Positions 1-8,377 of a DNA stretch of 64,000 nt are shown piece after piece. The stretch comes from Hahella ganghwensis DSM 17046 (GTDB taxonomy: Bacteria; Pseudomonadota; Gammaproteobacteria; Pseudomonadales; Oleiphilaceae). The notes beneath the pieces were generated by a model. It searched no databases, was not told the DNA's origin, and saw nothing but the letters and a program-made list of their open reading frames with translations. The stretch covers positions 62,001 to 126,000 of the forward strand of contig NZ_AQXX01000132.1 in the NCBI RefSeq assembly GCF_000376785.1, in the 5' to 3' direction. A program made the translations under genes and the position numbers. The number at the start of each line of letters is the position of its first letter. Positions within the stretch are counted from its first letter, which is position 1.

Positions 1-2
1 AG

Positions 3-914
3 CAACATTTCAATTGTGTTCGTCCTGAAACCGGGAAAATTACAGAGCAGCCGCGAACGCAGATTTATTCCTGGGTTGATTCCGAGGGACGCAGGCACTT
101 TTCTGATCAGGCTCCGGAAAAGACCAGGATCGAAGATTTAAGTCAGCAATACGGAGGTGAGTTGGCGTATTTTGATCTCAACATCAGCTCACCGGACGGA
201 ATTATTGCAACAGGCGTTAGAGATCGCCTGGAGACCGATGTCAGGGCAATTTACCGATACCTGACCAAGGATCTGGGTATTCAGCACATGCGAAAAGTCG
301 CGTTGAACTTGAAAATCTATGTTGAACCCGGGCACTTTGAAAAATACCGGAACGAGCGGGCACCTGGGCTTTCTGGGGCGGCCGGATTTTATACCACTGA
401 TGGTAATGAGGCTGTTGTTCTACAACGTTCACCTGCCCATACACTTCGTGTTTCCAGACATGAGGCAACGCATGTCATCGTGGCCGGGCTCTATGGCAGG
501 ACTCCCATGTGGTTCAACGAAGGCCTGGCAGAGTTCTTCGCTGATTATGAAGCCAAAGCCATGAGTCGTACTCAGGAGATTCCTTTCTGGAGGGCAGAGC
601 ATTTGAGACAAATGATGGAAGGTGACCGTTTGCCTGATCTGGAAGGCTTTCTGAGAGTGACGCCGATAGAGTGGCGCAATGCCGACCCGGCCACAATGTA
701 TTCCATGGCCTGGTCTGTTGTGGCATTCCTAATGGCCACTGAGGATGGTCGCGATACTATGGTTAAGGTAATGGATCATCTAAATGAAAATCCCTGTTCG
801 ACTGTGCCCTCCAAAACCTGGATAGAGGATTATTATGCTGGTGGCTGGGATAAATTCGAGGATGGATGGCACCACTGGCTCAATAAACGGCTTTTAGGAC
901 TGGCGCGAAAATAA
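3..914 (+). CDS. DUF4124-domain gluzincin metallopeptidase (DUF1570-like), 5' truncated by window edge
   Basis: The open frame enters from the left edge. Its first visible stretch contains IYSWVDSEGRRHFSD, the typical DUF4124 motif of secreted gammaproteobacterial proteins. A TTG at 162 with GGAGGTG just upstream could look like a start, but it lies downstream of this domain and the purine-rich stretch is itself coding, so I read through it. The second domain has HEATH at 459-473 and, about 13 codons further, NEGLAEFFADYE. This is the HExxH plus downstream Glu arrangement of gluzincin zinc peptidases of the DUF1570/peptidase-MA-like group. It is probably a periplasmic or secreted protease; the substrate is unknown. 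The signal peptide, if any, lies outside the window. Confidence 0.85.
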   Translation, partial: QHFNCVRPETGKITEQPRTQIYSWVDSEGRRHFSDQAPEKTRIEDLSQQYGGELAYFDLNISSPDGIIATGVRDRLETDVRAIYRYLTKDLGIQHMRKVALNLKIYVEPGHFEKYRNERAPGLSGAAGFYTTDGNEAVVLQRSPAHTLRVSRHEATHVIVAGLYGRTPMWFNEGLAEFFADYEAKAMSRTQEIPFWRAEHLRQMMEGDRLPDLEGFLRVTPIEWRNADPATMYSMAWSVVAFLMATEDGRDTMVKVMDHLNENPCSTVPSKTWIEDYYAGGWDKFEDGWHHWLNKRLLGLARK

Positions 915-944
915 AAAAAATTGAGATCTATGAAATTGATAAAT

Positions 945-979
945 AAAAAAAGCCTCGATTCGGAAATCCGGCACGAGGC
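945..979 (-). terminator. intrinsic terminator of the candidate sRNA
   Basis: The arms GCCTCG (952-957) and CGAGGC (974-979) enclose an inner CGG/CCG pair. The minus strand runs directly into seven T residues (945-951). There is no T tract on the plus side, so it works for minus-strand transcription. Confidence 0.75.
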
Positions 980-1090
980 ATAAGGCACGAGCGTAGAGGT
1001 AACAGTCATCGTACAGAAAAGTACCCTGACTATCGGTAAAGAAAGTGTCTGAAATGCAAGTCGGTTGCATGTCAGAAACACGATCTTCCC
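945..1090 (-). ncRNA. candidate sigma-54-dependent structured small RNA
   Basis: A near-consensus -24/-12 promoter (1099-1116) and a strong intrinsic terminator (945-979) on the minus strand bracket about 145 nt. This stretch has no good ORF but folds into three stem-loops. Stem 1 pairs 1045-1059 with 1065-1081, containing ATGCAA/TTGCAT and TCTGA/TCAGA. Stem 2 pairs 1004-1014 with 1021-1031 (AGTCA..GTAC / GTAC..TGACT). Stem 3 is the terminator. Known RpoN-driven sRNAs include CrcZ, GlmY and Qrr. I do not recognise any of these here, and CrcZ-type AACAAC repeats are absent. The start point (about 1089) is inferred as roughly 12 nt after the GC element. Confidence 0.55.
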
Positions 1091-1098
1091 TTTAGGTA

Positions 1099-1116
1099 TT
1101 GCAGTGCGCGTGCCAA
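1099..1116 (-). promoter_or_regulatory. sigma-54 (-24/-12) promoter
   Basis: The minus strand reads TTGGCACGCGCACTGCAA. It contains TGGCACG and CTGCA, with GG and GC exactly 10 nt apart, and differs from the TGGCACG-N4-TTGCW consensus by one base. It points toward the hairpin-rich stretch that ends at the terminator at 945-979. Confidence 0.65.
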
Positions 1117-1288
1117 GTCTGAAATAATTTTTTAAATTATTGATAAGTAAGAGAATTAACCGGGTTTTATAATCTTCTGAAAGATCCTGAAGAGAAGTCC
1201 TGATGCCCTATTTGCAACCTCTTCGCACCAAAAAGGGGCGCTGCAGAGCTGTCATCCGGCGGAGGTGATGGAAAGTTTCTGGCATGAG

Positions 1289-1942
1289 CTACAATCGAAA
1301 TCTCACTCTTTTCCAGAGCCAGCCGGTTAATCCGAAATTTAGGGTCATCATCAATGCAAACCACCACTCGGTGGTATTTTCCCACCGGTCCTTGGCTGGG
1401 TTTTCCTGTGTCAGGGTCGCGCCGAGACTGACCAACCCGACAATCAGGATGCCTGAAAGCAATACCAGCATATAAGTGATTGGAGGGTAATGCTCTGCTT
1501 CAGGGTAATGCTTCAGTGATCGATAAAAAATCATCTGGGCCAGAGCTGTGAAAGTGAAATAGATAATGACTCCGTAGCGTCTCATTAACCGGTAGATATC
1601 ACCTTCGGTTCCCAGATAGGTGGCATAAAGCACCAGAAAGATTGCGCCGGTAACCCCCAGGAAACTGACAATACGCCCATGAGCACGCTGTTTCACCTCG
1701 CGCCGGAGGAAGGCCTGGCATACCTGCCAATAAATTACCATGTAACCGGCACTGAATATCATGCTCGCTTTAAACAGGTAGATAGCATCTGAAACGCGCG
1801 CCGCTTTGCTGATTGAGACACAGCCGTCCCAATAGGGGTTGCACCATGGAATCAGTTGCAGTCCGCTGCTCCATAGCCAGCATCCATGAATGCTGATTAA
1901 GGGAAGAAAACAGATCAGGTACGCAATAGTGGTTGGTTGCAT
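1289..1942 (-). CDS. multi-pass membrane protein, Frag1/DRAM/Sfk1-like
   Basis: About 217 residues with five or six hydrophobic segments. An early loop carries C, W and D residues (GCWLWSSGLQLIPWCNPYWDGC), and a YLGTEGDIYRLMRRYGVI segment precedes a transmembrane helix. This layout resembles Frag1/DRAM/Sfk1-type proteins, but the match is from memory and function is unknown. I chose the ATG at 1942 because AGGGGAG lies 8 nt upstream; an upstream ATG at 1975 would place this ribosome site inside the gene. It is monocistronic, with a long gap on each side. Confidence 0.6.
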   Translation of the reverse strand: MQPTTIAYLICFLPLISIHGCWLWSSGLQLIPWCNPYWDGCVSISKAARVSDAIYLFKASMIFSAGYMVIYWQVCQAFLRREVKQRAHGRIVSFLGVTGAIFLVLYATYLGTEGDIYRLMRRYGVIIYFTFTALAQMIFYRSLKHYPEAEHYPPITYMLVLLSGILIVGLVSLGATLTQENPAKDRWENTTEWWFALMMTLNFGLTGWLWKRVRFRL

Positions 1943-2322
1943 CAGATATGCTCCCCTGACTGGCAGGCCTATCATTAAATAGAACTGGTGACGGCCAGAT
2001 GTGAACCTTAATTAATCAGATTGAAGAACTTCCCAGGTAAGATCAGTATAGTGTTAAGGTTTGTGGGCGATATATAAAGGACTATGGAGCTATTCATAAT
2101 TCACTGTTTGTGAACAGCGGGTTGTGAATAAGTATTCGATGGTTGACTGCGACAAAGGCTTCAGCCCCGACTTTGATCGGGTAGTGACATGCTAATGATT
2201 TAGGGCAGTTTCTATCGATCATATCCGTCGGTTGATTTCTCAACTGACAATCAGTATCAATCAAATACTTCCGGAAGCGGCTATCCGGTAAATAAAGGGA
2301 TGAATACAGAAAAGAGGGCATT
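1943..2322. other. intergenic region between divergent genes
   Basis: No convincing gene is seen. A possible sigma-70 promoter for the downstream plus-strand gene is TTGATT (2232-2237), a 17-nt spacer and TATCAA (2255-2260). Small inverted repeats such as GTTGA/TCAAC lie nearby. Ribosome site AGAGGG precedes the ATG at 2323. Confidence 0.4.
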
Positions 2323-3453
2323 ATGCGTTCTGAACGTCTGGCATTGATGAGTCCATCACCCGGTACTCATCGCGAGTTGTTGGTATACAGGTTTGGTAAA
2401 GCGGGAACCGGTCCCAAGGTCTATATTCAAGCAGGCCTTCATGCGGATGAATGGCCCGGTCTGCTTGTGGTACAGCATCTTTTACCCTTGATATCAGAAG
2501 CTGAAATCCAGGGCCGGATCAAAGGTGAAGTTGTGGTGGTTCCCTACGCCAACCCTATAGGTATGAGTCAGAATGTTTTCGGGTATGTAACTGGTCGTTT
2601 TGATCTTACCGGAACAGGCAATTTTAACCGCAATTTTGGTGATCTATACCAGGATACCTACCGTCAGGTCGATGGTCGATTGGGGGCGAATGCACAGGAT
2701 AACAAACAACTGGTGATTCAGGCCCTCAAGAATACCGTGGCCGACTTGCCATCCGATAATGAAGCGGCAGCGTTGAAGAAAATTCTGTTGGGATTATCGG
2801 TTGATGCGGATTATGTGCTTGATCTGCATTGTGACGATCGGACCAGCGCCCATGTTTACTGTGTTGATGTTCAACATGAAACGGCGGTTGCTTTATGTCA
2901 GCGACTGGGTTTCCGTTATCTGTTCACCGAAGACTTGAATGGTATTGTTGCTTTTGATGGCACGCATCTGCAGCCATGGCACTGGTTGCAAAAAGATTTT
3001 CCGGATGCCGGGCTGCAAATGCCTCCGCTGGCTGTCACTATCGAGTATCGCGGACAGATTGATGTGGAAGATTCGATGGCTGCGGATGATGCCGGAAAGC
3101 TATTCGGATTTCTGATGGACCAGGGCATCATCGCCGGTGACGCCGGAGCAGCTTCGAAGACAGAGGTCTGGGTAAGTTCTCTGCAGGCAGTGGATACCGT
3201 ATTTGCTGAAGCTGCCGGTCTGGTTTTATATAGTCTGCCACTGGACACCTGGGTGAAGAGAGGGGATATCTTTGCTGAAATTGTGCTGTTGGATAGTGAA
3301 CCCAACCAGCGTATCCCCATTCGGGCCAGGACGGACGGTTATCTGATGGGATTAAGTCATCGCCGCTTAGTTCGTCCCGGTGACCAGATAGCCAAAATAG
3401 CCGGCCAGGAACCGTTGTCACATCGAATTCCCGGAAATCTGCTGCAACTCTAA
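2323..3453 (+). CDS. succinylglutamate desuccinylase/aspartoacylase-family zinc hydrolase
   Basis: 376 residues. The N-terminal metallocarboxypeptidase-like (M14/AstE-AspA) fold is recognised from GLHADEWPG, giving the first zinc His and Glu, and from DLHCDD, giving the second zinc His. A further TIEYRGQ segment supplies the typical catalytic-region Glu. The C-terminal part (about 275-365) resembles the barrel-sandwich domain of this family. Substrate is not predictable: family members remove acyl groups or act on small amides. It is preceded by AGAGGG and is apparently monocistronic, with the photolyase following 120 bp later. Confidence 0.8.
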   Translation: MRSERLALMSPSPGTHRELLVYRFGKAGTGPKVYIQAGLHADEWPGLLVVQHLLPLISEAEIQGRIKGEVVVVPYANPIGMSQNVFGYVTGRFDLTGTGNFNRNFGDLYQDTYRQVDGRLGANAQDNKQLVIQALKNTVADLPSDNEAAALKKILLGLSVDADYVLDLHCDDRTSAHVYCVDVQHETAVALCQRLGFRYLFTEDLNGIVAFDGTHLQPWHWLQKDFPDAGLQMPPLAVTIEYRGQIDVEDSMAADDAGKLFGFLMDQGIIAGDAGAASKTEVWVSSLQAVDTVFAEAAGLVLYSLPLDTWVKRGDIFAEIVLLDSEPNQRIPIRARTDGYLMGLSHRRLVRPGDQIAKIAGQEPLSHRIPGNLLQL

Positions 3454-3460
3454 AGATCAA

Positions 3461-3479
3461 AAAACGTCAACGGACCCTA
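3461..3479. repeat. possible partial copy of a short palindromic repeat
   Basis: AAAACGTCAACGGACCCTA closely matches the right half of the perfect inverted repeat at 20840-20884 (AAAAGCGTCAACAGACCCTA): one gap and one substitution. No left arm is present here. It could be a remnant of a small dispersed palindromic element; two hits are thin evidence. Confidence 0.3.
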
Positions 3480-3572
3480 AAAGGAGGTTTATTTGCCTGT
3501 TTCAGGGTTGTGGGATAGGGTGTCACTGTTTTTCTTGTTTTCAGTCGTTGGCCAAATGAATAAGGAAGATCA

Positions 3573-5120
3573 GTGACTTTATCGGTAGTTTGGTTTAAGC
3601 GTGATCTACGCATTACAGATCATGGCCCACTTCGTTCGGCGGCGGCAGAAGGTCCGGTATTGCCAATTTACGTTATTGAGTCTGAGTATTGGCAACAGCC
3701 TGATACCAGTCTGCGTCAATGGCAATTTATTCGAGAGTCACTGGAAGAGCTGAATGATCAGTTGCATAAGCTTGGACAACCGTTATGGGTTGTGGAAGGC
3801 GATGTTGAGCATGTGCTGGAAGAGCTTTATGAACACCATGGACAGTTTAATCTGTTCTCTCATTATGAAGTGGGAAACCAATGGGTACGGGAACGGAACC
3901 AGCGGGTAGCTGCTTGGTGCCGTTCGAAAGATATCAACTGGGCTCAATCACCCAGTGACGGGGTATTCAGTGGCTGTAACGGACGGGCGGACTGGAATCA
4001 ACGCTGGCAGGCCTACATGTCTTCGGATTTACTACCGGCCCCAGCCCGTCTGCCATTTATTACCATGTCACCCCTGCGCCCCGAAATCTGGCCGGATGAA
4101 CTGGGCGCTGATTCAACACCCTGTGCTGGTCGTATACACGGAGGCCGTCGCAGTGCTATCGAATTGATCACGGGCTTTCTCAAACAACGAAGCCGGTTAT
4201 ACAAGCAAAACCATGAAGACTGCCTGTTGGCCAATAATGTCTGCTCGCACCTGGGCTCCCACCTGACCTACGGTACGCTGAGTATGCGAGAGGTTTTTCA
4301 GCAAACCCGCAAGGCTCATCGACATTATAAAACCAAAGGTGACGATGACTGGGCTGCCTCATTGATGACATTCGTTTCGCAACTCCTGCGGCGCTCTCAC
4401 TGTATGCAGCTTTTTGCTGATGAACCGGATATTGAGCATCGCCCACTTCATGTTTCCTATGAAGGTCTCTATCCGGGCAAGCCGGATAAGCAGCGGTTAA
4501 CGGCCTGGATGTTGGGTCGTACTGGATTTCCATTGATTGACGCCGGAATGCGCAACCTGCGCCGGCAGGGATGGGTGAATCAGCGGATGCGGCAGATTTT
4601 GATTTCCTTCGCCTGCCAGACAATCTGGACGAGTTGGCGAGAACCGGCGCTGTATCTGGCGCGTATGTCGACGGATTATGAGCCGGGGGTTCTTTATCCC
4701 CAGGTCCAGATGCAGTTGGGGCTGACAGGGATTCATCCCTGGAGTTTTGAAGATCCGGTCAATCTGGCCCAGAAACTTGATCCGGAAGGCCTCTATATCA
4801 AAGCAGAATGTCCGGAGCTTTCAGAACTTGAAGGACAGGAACTATTTCAGCCTTGGCAGTTAAGCGAGGCGCAACAGGTAATGATGAGTTGTCATCTGGG
4901 CAGCGACTACCCTGCCCCTGTGGTGGAACCGGCAACTGTTACGGCAGTGGTTCAACATTATCAGGACCATCTCAGGTCTCGGTATGATGCCGGAGAAACC
5001 CAGAGAATCCTGAAGCAGCATCGACACCCCACACTGGAGCAGAAACTGCCGGTATTGGCACTGTCCGGAGAAGAATCTGCCCAAGGATATGTGGAATGTC
5101 AGATGCGCGGGAGACGGTAA
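3573..5120 (+). CDS. cryptochrome/photolyase-family FAD protein
   Basis: 515 residues, full length for the family. The N-terminal Rossmann antenna domain begins with VVWFKRDLRITDHGPL. The C-terminal FAD-binding domain contains GRTGFPLIDAGMRNLRRQGW and WVNQRMRQIL, the conserved flavin-binding core. In place of the usual photolyase N-GGWQW region it has TDYEPGVLYPQVQMQ and then EDPVNLAQKLDPEG. This places it in a non-classical photolyase-like or cryptochrome-like branch, so CPD repair cannot be assumed. GTG start with AAGGAAG upstream. It ends 6 bp before the convergent spy-like gene. Confidence 0.85.
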   Translation: MTLSVVWFKRDLRITDHGPLRSAAAEGPVLPIYVIESEYWQQPDTSLRQWQFIRESLEELNDQLHKLGQPLWVVEGDVEHVLEELYEHHGQFNLFSHYEVGNQWVRERNQRVAAWCRSKDINWAQSPSDGVFSGCNGRADWNQRWQAYMSSDLLPAPARLPFITMSPLRPEIWPDELGADSTPCAGRIHGGRRSAIELITGFLKQRSRLYKQNHEDCLLANNVCSHLGSHLTYGTLSMREVFQQTRKAHRHYKTKGDDDWAASLMTFVSQLLRRSHCMQLFADEPDIEHRPLHVSYEGLYPGKPDKQRLTAWMLGRTGFPLIDAGMRNLRRQGWVNQRMRQILISFACQTIWTSWREPALYLARMSTDYEPGVLYPQVQMQLGLTGIHPWSFEDPVNLAQKLDPEGLYIKAECPELSELEGQELFQPWQLSEAQQVMMSCHLGSDYPAPVVEPATVTAVVQHYQDHLRSRYDAGETQRILKQHRHPTLEQKLPVLALSGEESAQGYVECQMRGRR

Positions 5121-5126
5121 CAGAAA

Positions 5127-5453
5127 TCAGGACTCTGCTTCTTTTTCGCAATGACCCCGCATACCTTTGTGGCCAGATTCACCACGGTGTTTATGTGACT
5201 CCATTATTGCCTGTTGTTCCGGGGTCAGAACCTGTGCCATTTTGGCCCGGGTATCCTCTGCAACGGTGTGGTGTTGTTGGCGGCTTTCTTCCATGATTAA
5301 CTGGACTTGTTGCTGTTGGGTTTCGGTTAATTGAAGTTCTTCCGTCATTCGTTCCAGTTTACGCTCATGACGTTCACCCGGTTGGGCAAGAACGAGTGCA
5401 CTGACGCTGAGGGTTGCTGCAGTAATAGCGGCGACGAGGATTGAACGTTTCAT
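5127..5453 (-). CDS. spy: Spy/CpxP-family periplasmic stress protein
   Basis: 108 residues with an N-terminal signal peptide (KRSILVAAITAATLSVSA, then ALVLAQ). Two LTxxQ-type motifs follow, ELQLTETQQQQ and VLTPEQQAI, which define the Spy/CpxP/LTXXQ family of periplasmic chaperones. The C-terminus is His/Lys rich. The ATG at 5453 is chosen because AGGAG lies 7 nt upstream and the signal peptide starts there; an upstream ATG at 5507 would put 18 implausible residues in front. It lies immediately downstream of baeR on the same strand, and spy is a classic BaeR target in E. coli. A BaeR-box-like site is present upstream. Confidence 0.88.
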   Translation of the reverse strand: MKRSILVAAITAATLSVSALVLAQPGERHERKLERMTEELQLTETQQQQVQLIMEESRQQHHTVAEDTRAKMAQVLTPEQQAIMESHKHRGESGHKGMRGHCEKEAES

Positions 5454-5504
5454 AGGTAATCTCCTTTTGTTTGACAGGGTCAGATTAGAATCAAACTGTG
5501 CAAA

Positions 5505-5516
5505 CAATATGGAGAA
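5505..5516 (-). promoter_or_regulatory. BaeR-box-like site upstream of spy
   Basis: The minus strand reads TTCTCCATATTG, 52-63 nt before the spy start. The E. coli BaeR box is TTTTTCTCCATDATTGGC. The core TTCTCCAT is exact and ATTG follows with one base fewer. Its position between baeR and spy fits the expected regulation. Confidence 0.5.
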
Positions 5517-5592
5517 GGCGGGTAGATAGCGCCTATTTAAATTACATTTTCTTTATCTGTGTGAGATGCCATGGCGTCAAAATGTCCTGGCA

Positions 5593-6285
5593 TCAGTATT
5601 CAAGCTTGTAACCGGCACCGTAGACTGAACGGATGTATTCCTGGTCTGGTGAAGCCTCGTTGATTTTCTTGCGCAACTTCTTGATATGACTGTCGACCGT
5701 ACGATCACTTACGACCCGGCCATCTGAATATATCAGGTCCATCAGATGATCCCGGGAAAATATTCGGCCGGGCTCCTTCATTAACGTTTTCAACAGGTGA
5801 AATTCGATGGTCGTCAAGGTGATGAGTTGTTGATTGATTTTAACCTGCATCTTTTCATGATCAATATCGATGGGCCGTGACAGATCAGCAGGATTGCGGT
5901 GATAGCGCCGCAGAATTGCCTTTATTCTTGCAACAACTTCACGGGGACTGAAAGGTTTGCAGATATAATCATCCGCTCCCAGTTCCAATCCAAGCAGACG
6001 GTCGATTTCTTCCACTTTGGCGGTGATCATCACGATCGGAGTGTCTGAACTCTCGCGCACCGTCCGGCAAATAGTATAGCCGTCGGTTCCGGGCAACATC
6101 AGATCCAGAAGTATCAGCTCTGCGCGGTGATTCTGCAGCCAGGGAAGAACTTCATCGCCATGCTCTATACAACAGGTTTTGAACCCGCTTTGTTGCAGGT
6201 AGTCTCGCAACAGTGCTGAGAGTTTTGGTTCATCTTCGACAATTAAGATGGGATCAATATTGGTCGGGCTTTCTGTGTTAGTCAT
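5593..6285 (-). CDS. baeR: BaeR, OmpR-family response regulator
   Basis: 230 residues. The receiver domain has the acidic pair in ILIVEDEPKLS, the phosphoacceptor Asp in LILLDLMLPGTDG, and the conserved Lys in DDYICKPFSPREVVARI. The C-terminal winged helix ends with DRTVDSHIKKLRKKI and YGAGYKLEY. Strings such as EEIDRLLGLELGADDYICKP are nearly those of E. coli BaeR. It activates envelope-stress and efflux genes with BaeS. Its start overlaps the baeS stop (ATGA), indicating translational coupling. Confidence 0.92.
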   Translation of the reverse strand: MTNTESPTNIDPILIVEDEPKLSALLRDYLQQSGFKTCCIEHGDEVLPWLQNHRAELILLDLMLPGTDGYTICRTVRESSDTPIVMITAKVEEIDRLLGLELGADDYICKPFSPREVVARIKAILRRYHRNPADLSRPIDIDHEKMQVKINQQLITLTTIEFHLLKTLMKEPGRIFSRDHLMDLIYSDGRVVSDRTVDSHIKKLRKKINEASPDQEYIRSVYGAGYKLEY

Positions 6286-7664
6286 GGTTGTTTCCGTGGC
6301 AATCTGATTCTGATCAGCAATCCGCCGAGTTCACTTTGCAATGCTTCTATATCACCCTCGTGCGCTTTGACGATTCTTTGGCAGATCGCCAGGCCGAGCC
6401 CTGACCCACCGGTTTTGCGGTTACGGGAACCTTCAACCCGGTACAGATGATCAAACAGGTGGGGCAGAGACTCCTCAGGTACTCCTGGCCCTGAATCTTC
6501 CAAGGTGAGAATGACATATTGAGCGTCTACTTCAAGGGATAGTTTTACCTTGCCCCCTTCTTCCACGTACTTGGTCTCGTTAGTAAGAAGGTTGCCTATC
6601 AATTGCTGTAATCGGGCACTGTCCGCTGTAACCGTTACTTCCTGCGGGGGGATGTCGAGAATAAGCTCCAGCTTTCGCTCACTCAGAAGGCTGAGGTAGC
6701 GGTTTGTGGTTTCCTGTAACTCCTGGCAGAGGTCAACGTCTGACATCTGATAACGTAACGCACCGATGTCGGTATTTGTCAGTTGATAAAGGTCATTAAC
6801 CAAGCGCTCCAGTTGAGTTACCTCCTGATGAAGTGAGTTCAGGTTACCCGGCTCCAGTGGCCTGACACCATCCTGCATGGCCTCGATTTCCCCCTTCACA
6901 ATGGCTAACGGGGTACGGAGTTCATGGGAGGTATCGGCAATCCAGCGCCGCCTGGTTTGTTCGTTATCTTCCAGGGTTCGTGCCAGCAGGTTGAAATCAT
7001 GTCCCAGCTGTGCCAGTTCATCCTTGCCTTTTGGTCGCAGCCGGGTTGCGTAGTCCCCTTTGGCCAGTCGTCGGGCACCTGCGGCCAGTTTCTGGATCGG
7101 ACGAACAAATTGTTTTGCCAGTCCGGTGGCCACAATCAGGCTGATCAGAATCCCGGCCAGTGTTGCCCATAGCAGGGATTGGCGCTGGGACTCCCGAAAA
7201 CTCAGATCGTTGGCTTCAAATAGATTTCGGCGTGAGGGTATGGCCAGCCATCCTACGGTGTTCTGGTCGACGTCAATGGGAATCAGGGTAGGATCAGAGA
7301 GCTTTTTCCCGACAACGGGAATCATCCTAAGGTCGAGCACGTGAAGCTTTAAGCGGCGTCCTGGGGGGCCTCTGTGCTCATGGGATTCGGGTGGACCTGG
7401 AGGCCTGAGATCGCGATAGACGAGAGGGTTCTCAAGTATTTGAAAAATCGGGGCCGGATCACGCCGAAGTGTTTCCCAGTTGCCATATTGTTTATAGAGA
7501 GACTGTAGACTCTGTAAGATGACCTGATGGCGTTGCTGTTCCCGCCGATAAATATAGTCTTTGAAAGTGCTGTCGAATCGCCACTGCAATAAACCCAGGA
7601 TGGTGACCAACACCAGTGTTGTGGATATCAATAAGGCAGTGAATAGCTTGGTTCGAATGCGCAT
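6282..7664 (-). CDS. baeS: BaeS, envelope-stress sensor histidine kinase
   Basis: About 460 residues. There is an N-terminal transmembrane segment (LFTALLISTTLVLVTILGLL), then a periplasmic domain with a YGNWETLRRDPAPIFQIL segment as in E. coli BaeS. A second transmembrane segment near 165-185 is followed by HAMP. The H box is ADTSHELRTPLAIV, and the ATP-binding domain has an N box (GNLLTNETKY), DSGPGVPEE and GGSGLGLAI. I use the ATG at 7664, where the usual BaeS N-terminus begins. An in-frame ATG at 7715 adds 17 residues and cannot be excluded, since neither start has a strong ribosome site. Confidence 0.9.
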   Translation of the reverse strand: MRIRTKLFTALLISTTLVLVTILGLLQWRFDSTFKDYIYRREQQRHQVILQSLQSLYKQYGNWETLRRDPAPIFQILENPLVYRDLRPPGPPESHEHRGPPGRRLKLHVLDLRMIPVVGKKLSDPTLIPIDVDQNTVGWLAIPSRRNLFEANDLSFRESQRQSLLWATLAGILISLIVATGLAKQFVRPIQKLAAGARRLAKGDYATRLRPKGKDELAQLGHDFNLLARTLEDNEQTRRRWIADTSHELRTPLAIVKGEIEAMQDGVRPLEPGNLNSLHQEVTQLERLVNDLYQLTNTDIGALRYQMSDVDLCQELQETTNRYLSLLSERKLELILDIPPQEVTVTADSARLQQLIGNLLTNETKYVEEGGKVKLSLEVDAQYVILTLEDSGPGVPEESLPHLFDHLYRVEGSRNRKTGGSGLGLAICQRIVKAHEGDIEALQSELGGLLIRIRLPRKQP

Positions 7665-7897
7665 GAACAGACTGTCTGTGAAACACGGGAGATGAAGTAT
7701 GGAAACACTCAACATACCCGTTTTTCTCAGATTGAGTAAGGCAAATTGTGCAACTTCCTAAATTTTTCCTTATTCTGTTCCACCCACAACCCGTTCACCC
7801 GGACTAGTAGCCTTTTATTGAGAACATGGCTGTTATTGCCAAAAGTAGTATATCGATGAATGGATTCACTTGATCCGAGATGGTGATCAGGTTGAGG

Positions 7898-8335
7898 CTA
7901 TGCTGACTGTGGTGCTCTGATTGCCGTTGTTCCAATTGATCGTGCAGGCGCCTGTTTCAGCAGGTCAGAGACGCTGGCGCTGTGTCTTCTGATAAAGTTC
8001 AGCCATTCAAAATGCCATAGTTTCTGGCCACGCATTACTGCATGAGAGTTGTCCTCACATTGTGCGGACAGTCTGATTTCATCCAGAAAAACCTTGGCTG
8101 CAATGAAAAGATCAATAGCCGCATGGTAATGATGGAGAGACTCGTAGCAGTCAATGACATTGAAATAACTGATCAGAACTGAGGCTATGGCGTTGTCAGG
8201 CGCATCCGGGAACCTGCTATCAAAGGTGGCCAAAGTGACCTTCAGAGCTTTCTGATGCTGTTCAATGGCTTTTTGATAAGCCTTTTCCCTGTAGGCTTGT
8301 TTACCCTGTGTCGTTAATTTTTCCCACTCTTCCAT
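7898..8335 (-). CDS. TPR-like helical protein in the flavodoxin operon
   Basis: About 145 residues, all-helical in appearance. A TPR-like stretch lies near the N-terminus (QGKQAYREKAYQKAIEQHQK) and a second helical repeat follows (NVIDCYESLHHYHAAIDLFI). I do not recognise a named family. The ATG at 8335 has GAGGT upstream; an ATG at 8356 has no ribosome site. It is the last of three minus-strand genes behind a Fur-box promoter, so it is probably made under iron limitation with the flavodoxin. The resemblance to the preceding gene suggests the two are distant paralogues or partners. Confidence 0.65.
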   Translation of the reverse strand: MEEWEKLTTQGKQAYREKAYQKAIEQHQKALKVTLATFDSRFPDAPDNAIASVLISYFNVIDCYESLHHYHAAIDLFIAAKVFLDEIRLSAQCEDNSHAVMRGQKLWHFEWLNFIRRHSASVSDLLKQAPARSIGTTAIRAPQSA

Positions 8336-8377
8336 TTGTGCTACCTCAGTCGTCATTAACGGGTGGCTGACACTGAA

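Noticed and set aside
833-1081. 82-residue open frame on the minus strand over the candidate sRNA
   Set aside because: It overlaps the end of the peptidase gene and runs through hairpins and a terminator; composition is not protein-like and no ribosome site is seen.
7640-7670. tRNA T-loop-like GGTTCGAA
   Set aside because: It lies inside baeS and has no matching acceptor or anticodon arms.
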